Assembly: GCA_041685075.1 (NCBI GenBank)
Contig: JAWLGN010000037.1
Coordinates: 1 to 27,847 of the forward strand
DNA length: 27,847 bases
DNA from: JAMCRM01 sp041685075
GTDB lineage: Bacteria; Acidobacteriota; Terriglobia; Bryobacterales; Bryobacteraceae
Direction: 5' to 3'
Shown here: piece by piece, positions 16,232-24,301 of the stretch
Numbering within the stretch: position 1 is the stretch's first letter
Layout of the letters: each line of letters starts with the position of its first letter
Position numbers and translations under genes: made by a program
The notes under the pieces: model-generated
Told to the model about the DNA's origin: nothing
Seen by the model: the letters and a program-made list of their open reading frames with translations, nothing else
Databases searched by the model: none

Positions 16232-16273
16232 GATAGCGCGAGGGGCGAAACCCGGATAGCGCGAGGGGCGAAA
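16232..16273. repeat. Tandem duplication upstream of guaB
   Basis: The 19-base unit GATAGCGCGAGGGGCGAAA occurs perfectly at 16232-16250 and again at 16255-16273, giving a 23-base period. On the - strand both copies lie in the presumed guaB leader or promoter, the nearer ending 16 bases before the ATG. It may be a slippage duplication or a pair of regulator half-sites. Confidence 0.7.
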
Positions 16274-16369
16274 GGGGTTCTCCCGCGTCCTCCGGCCGGC
16301 GCCTTCGAGGGACTGGCCCGGGCCGGAGCAGCCGGTTCGAGCGGGCCGCCAGGGCCCGGTGGGTCCCGG

Positions 16370-16399
16370 TTGCGTGCACTGAAGGAAATGGGATATATA
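16370..16399 (+). promoter_or_regulatory. Putative promoter of the second TonB-dependent receptor
   Basis: A weak TTGCGT (16370-16375) lies 18 bases before a strong TATATA (16394-16399), in a sharply AT-rich patch within the otherwise GC-rich 225-base gap between guaB and the receptor. The predicted start, near 16406, gives a leader of about 35 nt containing the strong ribosome-binding site GAGGAGGT (16427-16434), 6 bases before the ATG at 16441. The rest of the gap holds the tandem duplication and GC-rich sequence with short inverted repeats. Confidence 0.45.
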
Positions 16400-16440
16400 A
16401 ATCCAGTAAATAAACCAAAACCAACAGAGGAGGTGTTTCG

Positions 16441-19400
16441 ATGCGAAGCGGCAGCACTCCCATCCGGCTCATGGCGCTCCTGGTAGCGCTCTTGCTGCTC
16501 CCGGTTTCGGCCTGGCCCCAGGCCAGCACGGCCACGGTCAGCGGGACCGTGCGGGACCAGACCGGCGCGGTCATCCCGGGCAGCCAGGTGGTGTTGCTCA
16601 ACACCGCCACGAACGTTTCCCTCCGAACGACGACCAACGAAGCCGGCTTGTACAGGTTCGCGGGCGTTGTCCCGGGCCCGTACCGGTTGTCGGTGGAAGC
16701 GACCGGCTTCCAGCCTTTCGAAGCCACCTTGACGGTGATGGTGCAGCAGAGCGCGGTGGTCGATCCGGTGATGCGAATCGGCGCCACCGCCACGGAGATC
16801 GACGTCCTCGACGTCACCCCGCTGCTCACCGTCGATAGTCCCGCGCTGGGCCAGACACTCGAGCGGACCCGCATCGAGCAGCTCCCCATCAACGGACGCA
16901 ACGTGGACGCGCTGCTCTCCACGATTCCCGGCATGGAAGGCATGCGCGCGTACGGGCTGCGGGGCGGCTCCCAGGAGTTCGTGCTCGACGGCGCCGCCCA
17001 GACCGATAAGCTCTGGGGCGGCATGATGAGCCGGCGTCCCGGGCTGGACAGCATCCAGGAGTTCAAGGTGGAGGTGAACAGCTCCTCGGCCAAGTTCACC
17101 CGGCCGACCAGCGTGATCATGTCCACCAAGAGCGGCACCAACGAGTTCCACGGTTCGCTGTTCGAGACGCACCGCAACAACGGGATCGGCAAAGCGCGCC
17201 GCCGCCAGGATTTCTACGACAAGGCGCCCCCGCTGATTCGCAACGAGTTCGGCGCTTCGGCCGGCGGCCCGGTGCTGCTGCCCGGGATCTACGACGGCCG
17301 GAACCGAACGTTCTTCTTCGCCGCCTACGAGGCCACCCGCAACATCAACTACAACACCGGCAACGCCCGGGTCTTTACCGAGGCCATGCGGCAAGGCGAT
17401 TTCAGCGGCCTCATCGATTCCCAAGGCCGCCTGCAAACCCTCTACGACCCCTGGACGACGGACACTACCACCTGGACCCGCCAGCCGTTCGCCTACGGCG
17501 GCAAGCTGAATGTCATCGACCCCCAGCGCCTGAGTCCCGTCGCCAAGGCGCTCTACGAGGTGACGCCGCTGCCGACCCATCCGCAGAACAATCCGCTCAT
17601 CCAGGACAACTGGTACGGGCCGATGGAGAACCGCCGGCGGGACTGGACCGTGACCGCCCGCTTCGACCACCGGTTCACCGACAACGACCTGTTCTACGTC
17701 CGCCTCAGCGATGCGGACTACTACAGCTTCAACACGCAGGCGAACAACCGGGTGGCCACCCTGGACAAGGTGGCCAACTTCAACAAAGTGTACGCTCCCA
17801 ACCGGAGCCTGGCCGCGTCGTGGGTGCGCACGATTTCGCCCACGCTGTTTAACGAAGTGCTGTTCAGCGCCCAGAAGCAGCAGTGGTGGGAAGGCACCGG
17901 CGAGCCGGACGGCTTCTACGCCGACAAGCTGGGGCTTCCCAACCCGTTCGGCAGCCCGGACTGGCCGCGCATCGGTAATACCGGACTGTCGAACATGATC
18001 TACCAGGGCACCAACACCAAGGCGTCCCGGTTCGCCTATTTCATCCTGGACAACAACACCACCAAGATTCACGGCAAGCACGAGCTGATGTTCGGAGCGC
18101 ATTTCCGCTACGACCAGCTCACGGTGCTCCCGGACCAGCAGCAGGTGGCCGGCGGCCACACCTTTTCCACGCTCGCCACGGCTTTGTACGACCCCTCCAC
18201 CTCGCGTGACAATCCGCTGGCCACACCCCTGACCGGGCACGATACGGCGAACATGTACCTGGGGGTGATGAACTTCACCAACCAGTTCTCCCGCGGCAAC
18301 TTCTACATGCGGGCCCGCGAATACGCGGTCTACTTTCAGGACAACTGGAAGGTGACTCCCCGTCTCACCCTGAACCTGGGAATGCGCTGGGAGCGGTGGC
18401 CGGCGTATAGCGAGAAGCAGAACCTGCTCACCAGCTTTGACCCGCAGACCCACTCGACGGTGCTCGGCGCGCCGGTGGACCAGTTGATCCGCGCCGGGGC
18501 CACCCTGCCCAGCCTGGTGAACCGCCTCAACGAGTTGGGGGTCAAGTTCACCACCTACGACCAGGCCGGCCTGCCCAGGAACATGATGACCGCTCCCTGG
18601 ACCAACTTCGGTCCCCGGCTGGGATTTGCGTACCGCGTTACCGAAGGGCGCCGGTCGGTGGTGCTGCGCGGTGGTTTCCGTACCTCGTATTTTCCGGTGC
18701 CGCTGCGGGGCTTCACGGCTCGCATGCGGCTGAACGCCCCCATGACCGCCTGGTTCACCAACGACCGCTACACGGGCTCTTCCCGCTCGCCCGACGGCAT
18801 CGCCAGGTGGGGCATGCGGGCCGCGCCGGACGTGATTGGCGGCGTCAACAGCCGCGATCAGATCAGCCTGGACGACGCCAGCGGCCTGCAGCGCGGCTGG
18901 GCGATCAACACCACGTACTTCGCCAAGGACCAGCCCGAACCGCGGGTCCACGACTGGAACCTGACGCTCGAATCCGAGATCATGCCGAGCACCGTGGTGC
19001 GGGCCGCCTACGTGGGCAATCACGGCAGCAAGCTGGAACAGCTCTACAGCTACAACGAGCCCACCCCAACCTACATCTGGTACGCCACTACCGGGCTGCC
19101 CACGCCCACCGGCGAATACTCCGACGTGGCGCGCAGGCCGTTCAACAACCAGGTGCTGGGCTCCATCGAGGAGTACCGGAAGTCCGGCTGGTCGAACTAC
19201 CAGGGCTTCCAACTCGAGCTGGAGCGCCGCTACAGCAAGGGCATCGCTTTCCAGGTGTTCTATAACATGAACAACGCGCTGATCGCCGGCGGCGAGGACT
19301 GGAACAACCCCATCTACTCCGAGAACATGTACCTGCCCGGGGCGGTCCCCAAGGATCTGAAGGCAAGAAACCGCTTCCTCAACGACCGCCGCGACATCAA

Positions 19401-20121
19401 CATCCCGAAGCACCGGCTGCGCTGGAACTGGATTGTCGATCTCCCGTTCGGGAAGGGCCAGCGGTTCGGGCGGAATGCCGGAGGCCTCCTCGACAAGGTG
19501 ATTGGCGGATGGCAGATCGCCGGCATGGGATATCTCCGGAGCAACTACTTCAGCCTGCCGACCGACCGCTATCCCACTGGCGAAAAAGTGGAGATCTACG
19601 GCTACAAGTACCCCATCGAGGACTGCCGCGGGGGAGACTGCATCCCCGGCTATCTCTGGTGGAACGGCTACATCCCGGCGAACCAGATCAACAGCTACGA
19701 CGCCAATGGCCGCCCGAACGGCATCATGGGGGTGCCGGAAAACTACAAGCCCGCCATTGCGCCCTTGATTCCCTGGCCTGAGAACCCCATTCCCGGCGAT
19801 CCCCTGGCGCCCTACTACGGCACCAACACCGTATGGGTGCCCATGAAGGACGGCAGCCTGGAGCGCATCGCTTACGACGACAGACTGCACCCGCTGAGGA
19901 ACCAGTTCTTCCCCAGCGTGCGGAGTTGGAACGTGGATGCGTCGCTGTTCAAGCAGATTCCCATCGGCGAAAGGTTCCGGGTGCGGTTCAACGCGGACTT
20001 CTTCAACGTGTTGAACATCCCCGGCAATCCTAACTCCGTCAATAACATGGGAGTGCTCGAGACGCGCAACTCCGGCCAGGGCGCGCGCGAACTCCAGCTT
20101 ACCCTGCGGGTGAGCTGGTAG
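16441..20121 (+). CDS. Large Oar-like TonB-dependent receptor with carboxypeptidase-regulatory N-domain
   Basis: A 1226-residue outer-membrane protein. The signal peptide is MRSGSTPIRLMALLVALLLL to about residue 27. The carboxypeptidase-regulatory domain is at about 30-115 (ATVSGTVRDQTGAVIPGSQV, then NEAGLYRFAGVVPGPYRLSV). The plug region follows (IEQLPINGRNVDALLSTIPG, FVLDGAAQTDKLWGG, VIMSTKSGTNEFHGSLFE) and then a very long barrel with repeated aromatic strands (LNLGMRWERWPAYSEKQ, GPRLGFAYRVTEGRRSVVLR), ending in Trp (LQLTLRVSW). It is longer than the first receptor mainly in the barrel and loops. The start is certain from GAGGAGGT 6 bases upstream. It has no SusD neighbour. The closest possibly related gene is the convergent secreted beta-sandwich protein, which might prepare substrate, but no link is shown. 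Confidence 0.92.
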   Translation: MRSGSTPIRLMALLVALLLLPVSAWPQASTATVSGTVRDQTGAVIPGSQVVLLNTATNVSLRTTTNEAGLYRFAGVVPGPYRLSVEATGFQPFEATLTVMVQQSAVVDPVMRIGATATEIDVLDVTPLLTVDSPALGQTLERTRIEQLPINGRNVDALLSTIPGMEGMRAYGLRGGSQEFVLDGAAQTDKLWGGMMSRRPGLDSIQEFKVEVNSSSAKFTRPTSVIMSTKSGTNEFHGSLFETHRNNGIGKARRRQDFYDKAPPLIRNEFGASAGGPVLLPGIYDGRNRTFFFAAYEATRNINYNTGNARVFTEAMRQGDFSGLIDSQGRLQTLYDPWTTDTTTWTRQPFAYGGKLNVIDPQRLSPVAKALYEVTPLPTHPQNNPLIQDNWYGPMENRRRDWTVTARFDHRFTDNDLFYVRLSDADYYSFNTQANNRVATLDKVANFNKVYAPNRSLAASWVRTISPTLFNEVLFSAQKQQWWEGTGEPDGFYADKLGLPNPFGSPDWPRIGNTGLSNMIYQGTNTKASRFAYFILDNNTTKIHGKHELMFGAHFRYDQLTVLPDQQQVAGGHTFSTLATALYDPSTSRDNPLATPLTGHDTANMYLGVMNFTNQFSRGNFYMRAREYAVYFQDNWKVTPRLTLNLGMRWERWPAYSEKQNLLTSFDPQTHSTVLGAPVDQLIRAGATLPSLVNRLNELGVKFTTYDQAGLPRNMMTAPWTNFGPRLGFAYRVTEGRRSVVLRGGFRTSYFPVPLRGFTARMRLNAPMTAWFTNDRYTGSSRSPDGIARWGMRAAPDVIGGVNSRDQISLDDASGLQRGWAINTTYFAKDQPEPRVHDWNLTLESEIMPSTVVRAAYVGNHGSKLEQLYSYNEPTPTYIWYATTGLPTPTGEYSDVARRPFNNQVLGSIEEYRKSGWSNYQGFQLELERRYSKGIAFQVFYNMNNALIAGGEDWNNPIYSENMYLPGAVPKDLKARNRFLNDRRDINIPKHRLRWNWIVDLPFGKGQRFGRNAGGLLDKVIGGWQIAGMGYLRSNYFSLPTDRYPTGEKVEIYGYKYPIEDCRGGDCIPGYLWWNGYIPANQINSYDANGRPNGIMGVPENYKPAIAPLIPWPENPIPGDPLAPYYGTNTVWVPMKDGSLERIAYDDRLHPLRNQFFPSVRSWNVDASLFKQIPIGERFRVRFNADFFNVLNIPGNPNSVNNMGVLETRNSGQGARELQLTLRVSW

Positions 20122-20151
20122 CTGCTTTGCGGTAACGTAAGGGTCCCGCGG

Positions 20152-20161
20152 GCCACGTGGC
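20152..20161. other. Palindrome between two convergent genes, possible bidirectional terminator core
   Basis: GCCACGTGGC is a perfect palindrome, flanked by CCGC (left) and GCGG (right) that can extend the stem with a two-base bulge. It sits in the 67-base gap between the convergent receptor and beta-sandwich genes. No T-tract follows on either strand, so the terminator role is tentative. Confidence 0.25.
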
Positions 20162-20188
20162 GCGGCCTGCGGGGCCTTTCCTGCCGGG

Positions 20189-21235
20189 CTATCGGCCGAG
20201 CGGCCCGATGTACTCGGTAGCCACCACGAGGTCGTCGAACCAGACGGTGGCGCTCCCGCGATTGACCTTCGCTTCCGGGTTCCTGGCCGCCCAGGCGTCG
20301 GTGCGTTTGAAAGCGGCCTCGCTCACGTAGTGCGAGAGCCACAGCTTGTTGATGCTCACGCGCTCGTCGTCGCGCCAGCGGAAGCCCTCGAAGGGTTCGC
20401 CGCCGGCGTCTCTGCGGAATAGCGCGCGCGACCAGCGGCCTCGCAGCGTGCCGGGGCCGAAATGCCCCGCCAGGCGGCCGTCGATCCAGAAGGCCTGCTC
20501 GCCGTCGGACGCCTCCGGAGAGGAGTTCATCTTCACCATCACCTCGACCGCGATCCAGCGACCGCGCTCGGCCGGCACGGGCTTCTCGGGCGTAAATTCG
20601 TTCCCGTAGAACACCGTTCCGGAACCATCCTCATTCTGGAAAGAGCGCATATCCGGCCAGTATGTATAAAATTGCCAGATACCGGGCGGCGGGAAGTGGG
20701 TGCGGGGCGAAGTCTGGCTCCAGGTGCCCGCCGGCTCGATGCCGGAGTTCCAGCGGTTTACGGCGCGGCGTCCGGCGCGCGGGGTGGGGTACGGCGCCGG
20801 GGCGATCTCTCCCCCCANNNNNNNNNNGTTGTCCTCGGCAAACCGGACGTAGAATCGCAGAAACACGCGCTGGTAGCCGGGCTGGAGCAGCCTGTAGAGA
20901 TGCCCCCCTTCGTTCTCCCCGCGGGTGGCGGTCATCCGCAGCGACCGCGTGCCGCGGCTGCCCTGCGGCGTCTCCCGGGTTACGGCGAGCGCCTTGCCGG
21001 CCTTGTTGTTGATGTGGCTCCAGCGGGCGCGGAAATCTTCGATTTCGTCCACTTCGAAGTTCTCGACGAACACCACGGCCGGATCGGCTTCGATGCCCGC
21101 GTCGCCGCGGTACTTCGCCGCCAGTCCGGCGCCTTGCGGGAGGCTTGCCGCCCGATTCCCCGCCGAGGCGGCCGGCACGGCCGCGAGGGATAACGCCAGC
21201 AATATCTCGAGTACCTGCTGTGGCCCACGATGCAT
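20189..21235 (-). CDS. Secreted concanavalin/polysaccharide-lyase-like beta-sandwich protein (interrupted by assembly gap)
   Basis: A 348-residue frame, counting four codons made unreadable by Ns at 20818-20827. The ATG at 21235 begins a signal peptide (MHRGPQQVLEILLALSLAAV, ending around PAASAG). The mature part is beta-rich (VFVENFEVDEIEDFRARW, YQRVFLRFYVRFAEDN). After the gap come WQFYTYWPDMRSFQNEDGSG, GRWIAVEVMVKMNSSPEASD and GEQAFWIDGRLAGHFGPG, ending with SATVWFDDLVVATEYIGPLGR. The W-I-A-V-E-V-M-V-K-x-N plus W-I-D-G-R arrangement is common in concanavalin-like carbohydrate-binding and lyase folds such as PL14 or Cip1. The exact family and activity are not certain. The frame stays open across the Ns, but the true gap length is unknown, so residues may be missing. 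It is convergent with the large receptor. Confidence 0.7.
   Translation of the reverse strand: MHRGPQQVLEILLALSLAAVPAASAGNRAASLPQGAGLAAKYRGDAGIEADPAVVFVENFEVDEIEDFRARWSHINNKAGKALAVTRETPQGSRGTRSLRMTATRGENEGGHLYRLLQPGYQRVFLRFYVRFAEDNXXXXGGEIAPAPYPTPRAGRRAVNRWNSGIEPAGTWSQTSPRTHFPPPGIWQFYTYWPDMRSFQNEDGSGTVFYGNEFTPEKPVPAERGRWIAVEVMVKMNSSPEASDGEQAFWIDGRLAGHFGPGTLRGRWSRALFRRDAGGEPFEGFRWRDDERVSINKLWLSHYVSEAAFKRTDAWAARNPEAKVNRGSATVWFDDLVVATEYIGPLGR
20818..20827. other. Assembly gap (10 Ns) inside the secreted beta-sandwich gene
   Basis: Ten unresolved bases lie within GC-rich sequence. The protein is readable in one frame on both sides (RFAEDN before, GGEIAPAPYP after, in the direction of translation). 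Ten Ns is a common placeholder and need not be the true length. Confidence 0.95.
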
Positions 21236-21300
21236 GGCCGGTATCTTAGCATCCGGGCGAAGCGCATCCGGTGGCCGCGCCGGGCGGCGCGGCCGGTGGC

Positions 21301-21675
21301 TTAGTTGGTGACGTCGTGGGTGGTGCTGCGCTGCCGGATGGGAAGGTAGATTTTCTCCCACTCGCGGTGCGCGGGGTGGTCGGCGTAGGCGTCGAAGGCC
21401 GCCTGGTTGGCGAACTCCATGACGATGACGGCATGATAGGTGGACGGCTGCACCTTGACGGTCTTCAGCCAGATGTTCTTCACCCCGGGAATGGCCCCGG
21501 CCATGGTGCGCACCCCGTCCAGCGCAGCCTGGCGCTGTTCGGGGGTAGCCTCATCCCTCCACTGCACCGTGACGATGTGCAGCAGGCTGTTCGGCGTGCC
21601 GAACTGGTTTGCCGCCAGCATTCCGGCCGAAAAAGCGGCCACCAGCAGCGTTGCGATAGCAATCACCCGTTTCAT
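21301..21675 (-). CDS. Dabb-domain (stress-responsive alpha/beta barrel) protein with signal peptide
   Basis: A 124-residue protein. The N-terminus is a signal peptide or anchor (MKRVIAIATLLVAAFSAGML). Residues about 30-120 match the Dabb ferredoxin-like fold: LLHIVTVQWRDEATPEQRQA, the helix LDGVRTMAGAIPGV, a strand at TYHAVIVMEF, then FDAYADHPAHREW. The fold usually forms dimeric barrels in small stress proteins or cyclases such as olivetolic acid cyclase. Most characterised members are cytoplasmic, so the export signal is notable. A strong AGAGGAGG precedes the ATG by 4 bases. It lies 65 bases before the secreted beta-sandwich gene and 26 bases after the DUF3592-like gene on the same strand, so it is probably part of one transcript with the aldolase. 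Its substrate is unknown. Confidence 0.82.
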   Translation of the reverse strand: MKRVIAIATLLVAAFSAGMLAANQFGTPNSLLHIVTVQWRDEATPEQRQAALDGVRTMAGAIPGVKNIWLKTVKVQPSTYHAVIVMEFANQAAFDAYADHPAHREWEKIYLPIRQRSTTHDVTN

Positions 21676-21701
21676 GTTTCCTCCTCTGGGTACGTGACAG
21701 A

Positions 21702-22121
21702 TTAACTCTTAATCCCGCCGACGCCCTTCCGGATACCGCTCCACTCCTCGGCGAGAACGATGGAGTTGGCGGGGTTGCGGGCGTCGTATTTGACCAGCAC
21801 CGGCCCGGCGGCGTCGGGATCCTCCGGGAGCGCCTGCTCCAGCCCCGAGACGTCCTGGGAGGCGATATACTCGATTCCCCTCACATCGTACGAGTAAATC
21901 ACCAGGCTGCCGCGGATCTCCAGCAGCGTGGCGTCCCCCATCTTGCCGTGCTCGCTGAGATGGCTGCGGCGCCTGCGCTCCAGCTCCGCGGGCGGGATGC
22001 GCGAGGCCCACCACTTGCGCCAGCCGATGATCAGGATCAGGACAACAAAGACCGCCAGCAGCAGCAGAGTCACGAACTCTGCTGTGGTGAGGAAAGCGGG
22101 AAAGCCCCACGTGAGATGCAT
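21702..22121 (-). CDS. One-pass membrane protein with DUF3592-like C-terminal domain
   Basis: A 139-residue protein. One transmembrane helix (about 15-34, EFVTLLLLAVFVVLILIIGW) is followed by a basic segment (WRKWWASRIPPAELERRRR) and a soluble beta-rich domain (GDATLLEIRGSLVIYSYDVR). The ending VLVKYDARNPANSIVLAEEW resembles the YDPxNP motif of DUF3592 proteins. The basic residues after the helix suggest the C-terminal domain lies in the cytoplasm. The ATG lies two bases after the TGA of the transaldolase gene (TGAGCATG) with no good ribosome-binding site, so translation is probably coupled. The function is unknown; the coupling to a sugar-phosphate enzyme may be only operonic. Confidence 0.7.
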   Translation of the reverse strand: MHLTWGFPAFLTTAEFVTLLLLAVFVVLILIIGWRKWWASRIPPAELERRRRSHLSEHGKMGDATLLEIRGSLVIYSYDVRGIEYIASQDVSGLEQALPEDPDAAGPVLVKYDARNPANSIVLAEEWSGIRKGVGGIKS

Positions 22122-22123
22122 GC

Positions 22124-22786
22124 TCAGCCGGCGACGTTGCTCTCCTGGAAGACCTTTGTCCAGTCCTTCAGGAACTGCTCCAGACCCTTGTCCGTGAGCG
22201 GGTGGTTGAACAGCATGTCCAGGGTCTTGAGCGGCATGGTGACAATATGGGCGCCCGCCAGGGCCGCCTCCACCACGTGCGACGGAGACCGCACGGAGGC
22301 CGCCAGCACCTGGGTGCTGAAGCCGTAGTTCCGGTAGATGGTGACGATGCTGCGCACCAGGTCCATGCCGGATGTGCCGATGTCGTCCAGCCGCCCGATG
22401 AATGGGCTCACGATATAGGCGCCGGCCTTGGCGGCCAGCAGCGCCTGCGCGGGCGAAAAACACAGCGTGACGTTCACCCGGATACCTTCGGCGCGCAGCG
22501 CCGAGGTGGCCCGGATGCCCTCGCGCGTGAGCGGCACCTTCACCACCACGTTGGGATGAATGCGCGCCAGCGCGCGGCCTTCCCGGACCATGCCATCCGC
22601 CTCGAGAGAGACCACTTCGGCGCTGACGTCGCCGTCGACGATGTCACAGATCATCCGGATCTGCTCTTCAATGGGCCTCCCCTCCCGGGCGATCAGCGAC
22701 GGGTTGGTGGTTACGCCGTCCACGATTCCCCAGGCGGCGCCCGCCTTCAGATCGTCCAGGTTGGCGGTATCCAGAAAAAACTTCAC
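22124..22786 (-). CDS. fsa: TalC/Fsa-type transaldolase (fructose-6-phosphate aldolase family)
   Basis: A 220-residue cytoplasmic class I aldolase. I prefer the GTG at 22786 because the protein then begins with the family's standard start (KFFLDTANLDDL) and GGAG lies 8 bases upstream; an ATG at 22807 would add seven residues. TTNPSLIA binds substrate, and Lys83 in VVVKVPLT forms the Schiff base. Two positions that separate the subfamilies point to transaldolase rather than F6P aldolase: Glu57 (DVSAEVV, Gln59 in E. coli FsaA) and the Phe in VTLCFSPAQALLAAKAG (Tyr131 in FsaA). SPFIGRLDDIG is also TalC-like. It moves dihydroxyacetone units between sugar phosphates in the non-oxidative pentose phosphate pathway. 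It is first in a run of - strand genes. Confidence 0.92.
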   Translation of the reverse strand: MKFFLDTANLDDLKAGAAWGIVDGVTTNPSLIAREGRPIEEQIRMICDIVDGDVSAEVVSLEADGMVREGRALARIHPNVVVKVPLTREGIRATSALRAEGIRVNVTLCFSPAQALLAAKAGAYIVSPFIGRLDDIGTSGMDLVRSIVTIYRNYGFSTQVLAASVRSPSHVVEAALAGAHIVTMPLKTLDMLFNHPLTDKGLEQFLKDWTKVFQESNVAG

Positions 22787-22832
22787 GCGGTACGCTCCAG
22801 AATTCATTGGAAATTATAGCAGACTGGAAGAT

Positions 22833-24194
22833 TCACCCCCCGCTGCCGGTGAGTTCGATAAAGCGCACCACGGCGTCGATACCGCGCCAGAAATTAGGCA
22901 GGTGAAACTTCTCGTTGGGCGCGTGCAGGTTGTCGTCGGGCAGTCCGAAACCCATCAGCACGCTGGGGATACCCAGGTACTCGTCGAATAAACCCACGAT
23001 GGGAATCGAGCCGCCGGAACGGATGTAAACGGCCGGTTTATCAAACACCTGCTCGAGCGCGGCGGCGGCCGAACGCACGAAGGGATTTTCGGGATCCACC
23101 AGGGAAGGGGCCGCGGAATGTACGATTTTCGCCTCTGCGGCGACCCCCCGCGGGCAGACCTCGCGTACGGCCTGCTTTAGCTGGCGCTCGACTTCGTCGG
23201 GGCGCTGGTCCGCCACCAGCCGCAGGCTGACCTTGGCCACTGCGCGGGCGGGGATGACGGTTTTCGCGCCCTCGCCGGTGAAGCCGCCGCGAATGCCGTG
23301 CACCTCGAAGGTGGGGCGCGCCCAGAGGCGCTCCAGCACGGGGATGCCCGGCTCCCCCACCAGCTCGCGGGCGCCCATCTCCTTGGCCGTGTACTCGGCT
23401 TCATCGAAGGGCAGCCGCGCCCAGGCTTCCCGCTCCTTGGGGCCGGGTTCCCGGACGCGGTCGTAGAAGCCGGGGATGCGGATGCGGCCCTCCCGGTCCT
23501 TCAGGGAGCAGAGGATTTCGGCCATCGCCTGCATGGGATTGGGCGCCGCGCCGCCGTAGACCCCCGAGTGCAGGTCGTGGTTCGCCCCGGCAACGTGGAT
23601 TTCGGCGTAGACGATGCCCCGCAGCCCCACGCAGAGGGTGGGCAGCTCGGGGGCGAACATCTCGGTATCGCAGATCACCGCGGCGCTGACCCCGGCCAGG
23701 CGGGCGGGCCGCGAGGCGACCCAGGCGCTGATGTGCTCGCCGCCGGACTCCTCCTCGCCTTCGACCAGGAACTTCACGTTCACCGGCAGGCGGCCGTCGC
23801 GCGCCATCATGCGCTGGACGGCTTTGATGAGGATGTAGGTCTGGCCCTTGTCGTCGGAGGCGCCGCGGGCGAACAGGTCGTCGCCGCGGATCTCGGGTTC
23901 GAAGGGAGGCGACTTCCATTCCTCGAGCGGGTCGGGCGGCTGCACGTCGTAGTGGCCGTAGAAGAGCAGGGTGGGCTTGCCCGGCGCGCCGGTCCATTCG
24001 CCGTAGACCAGGGGGTTGCCCTGACCCTCGATCAGCTCGGCCGCCAGGCCCGCCGACGCCAGTTCATCCCGCACGAACTCCGCCGCGCGGCGGATGTCCG
24101 GCTTGTGTTCGCTGAGCGTGCTGATGCTGGGGATGCGCAGGAAGGTCTTCAGCCCTTCCAGGATCTCGGTGCGGTTCTCGGTCTGCTCGGTCAT
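22833..24194 (-). CDS. M20-family metallo-dipeptidase/carboxypeptidase
   Basis: A 453-residue zinc peptidase of the PepV/CNDP-like M20 group. Metal and catalytic motifs are GHYDVQPPDP (His81, Asp83), ARGASDDKGQ (Asp114), LVEGEEESGGEH (Glu147-148 region), VICDTEMF (Asp176) and, near the C-terminus, DDNLHAPNEKF with the last zinc-binding His. The lid or dimerisation domain is about 200-340 (VAGANHDLHSGVYGGAAPNP). The ATG at 24194 gives the usual family length; the 31 residues upstream in frame are Arg-rich and not conserved-looking. There is no signal peptide, so it should act in the cytoplasm on dipeptides. It ends 46 bases before the transaldolase start and is divergent from the amidohydrolase gene, with 107 bases between starts. 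Confidence 0.92.
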   Translation of the reverse strand: MTEQTENRTEILEGLKTFLRIPSISTLSEHKPDIRRAAEFVRDELASAGLAAELIEGQGNPLVYGEWTGAPGKPTLLFYGHYDVQPPDPLEEWKSPPFEPEIRGDDLFARGASDDKGQTYILIKAVQRMMARDGRLPVNVKFLVEGEEESGGEHISAWVASRPARLAGVSAAVICDTEMFAPELPTLCVGLRGIVYAEIHVAGANHDLHSGVYGGAAPNPMQAMAEILCSLKDREGRIRIPGFYDRVREPGPKEREAWARLPFDEAEYTAKEMGARELVGEPGIPVLERLWARPTFEVHGIRGGFTGEGAKTVIPARAVAKVSLRLVADQRPDEVERQLKQAVREVCPRGVAAEAKIVHSAAPSLVDPENPFVRSAAAALEQVFDKPAVYIRSGGSIPIVGLFDEYLGIPSVLMGFGLPDDNLHAPNEKFHLPNFWRGIDAVVRFIELTGSGG

Positions 24195-24301
24195 GGGAGT
24201 CGCTCGCAACCATTCTATCGGCAGCGGCGCCCGGGCGCATAAGCCCGTGCGGGCGTTTCGCCGCATTCTGCGCGACAATGACTCCAAAGGAGGGACTCAG
24301 A

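Noticed and set aside
16216..19890. N-terminal extension of the guaB frame (about 1,225 codons)
   Set aside because: It is antisense to a clearly coding receptor gene, has a His/Val/Arg-rich shadow composition, and IMP dehydrogenase is complete at 484 residues from the ATG at 16215.
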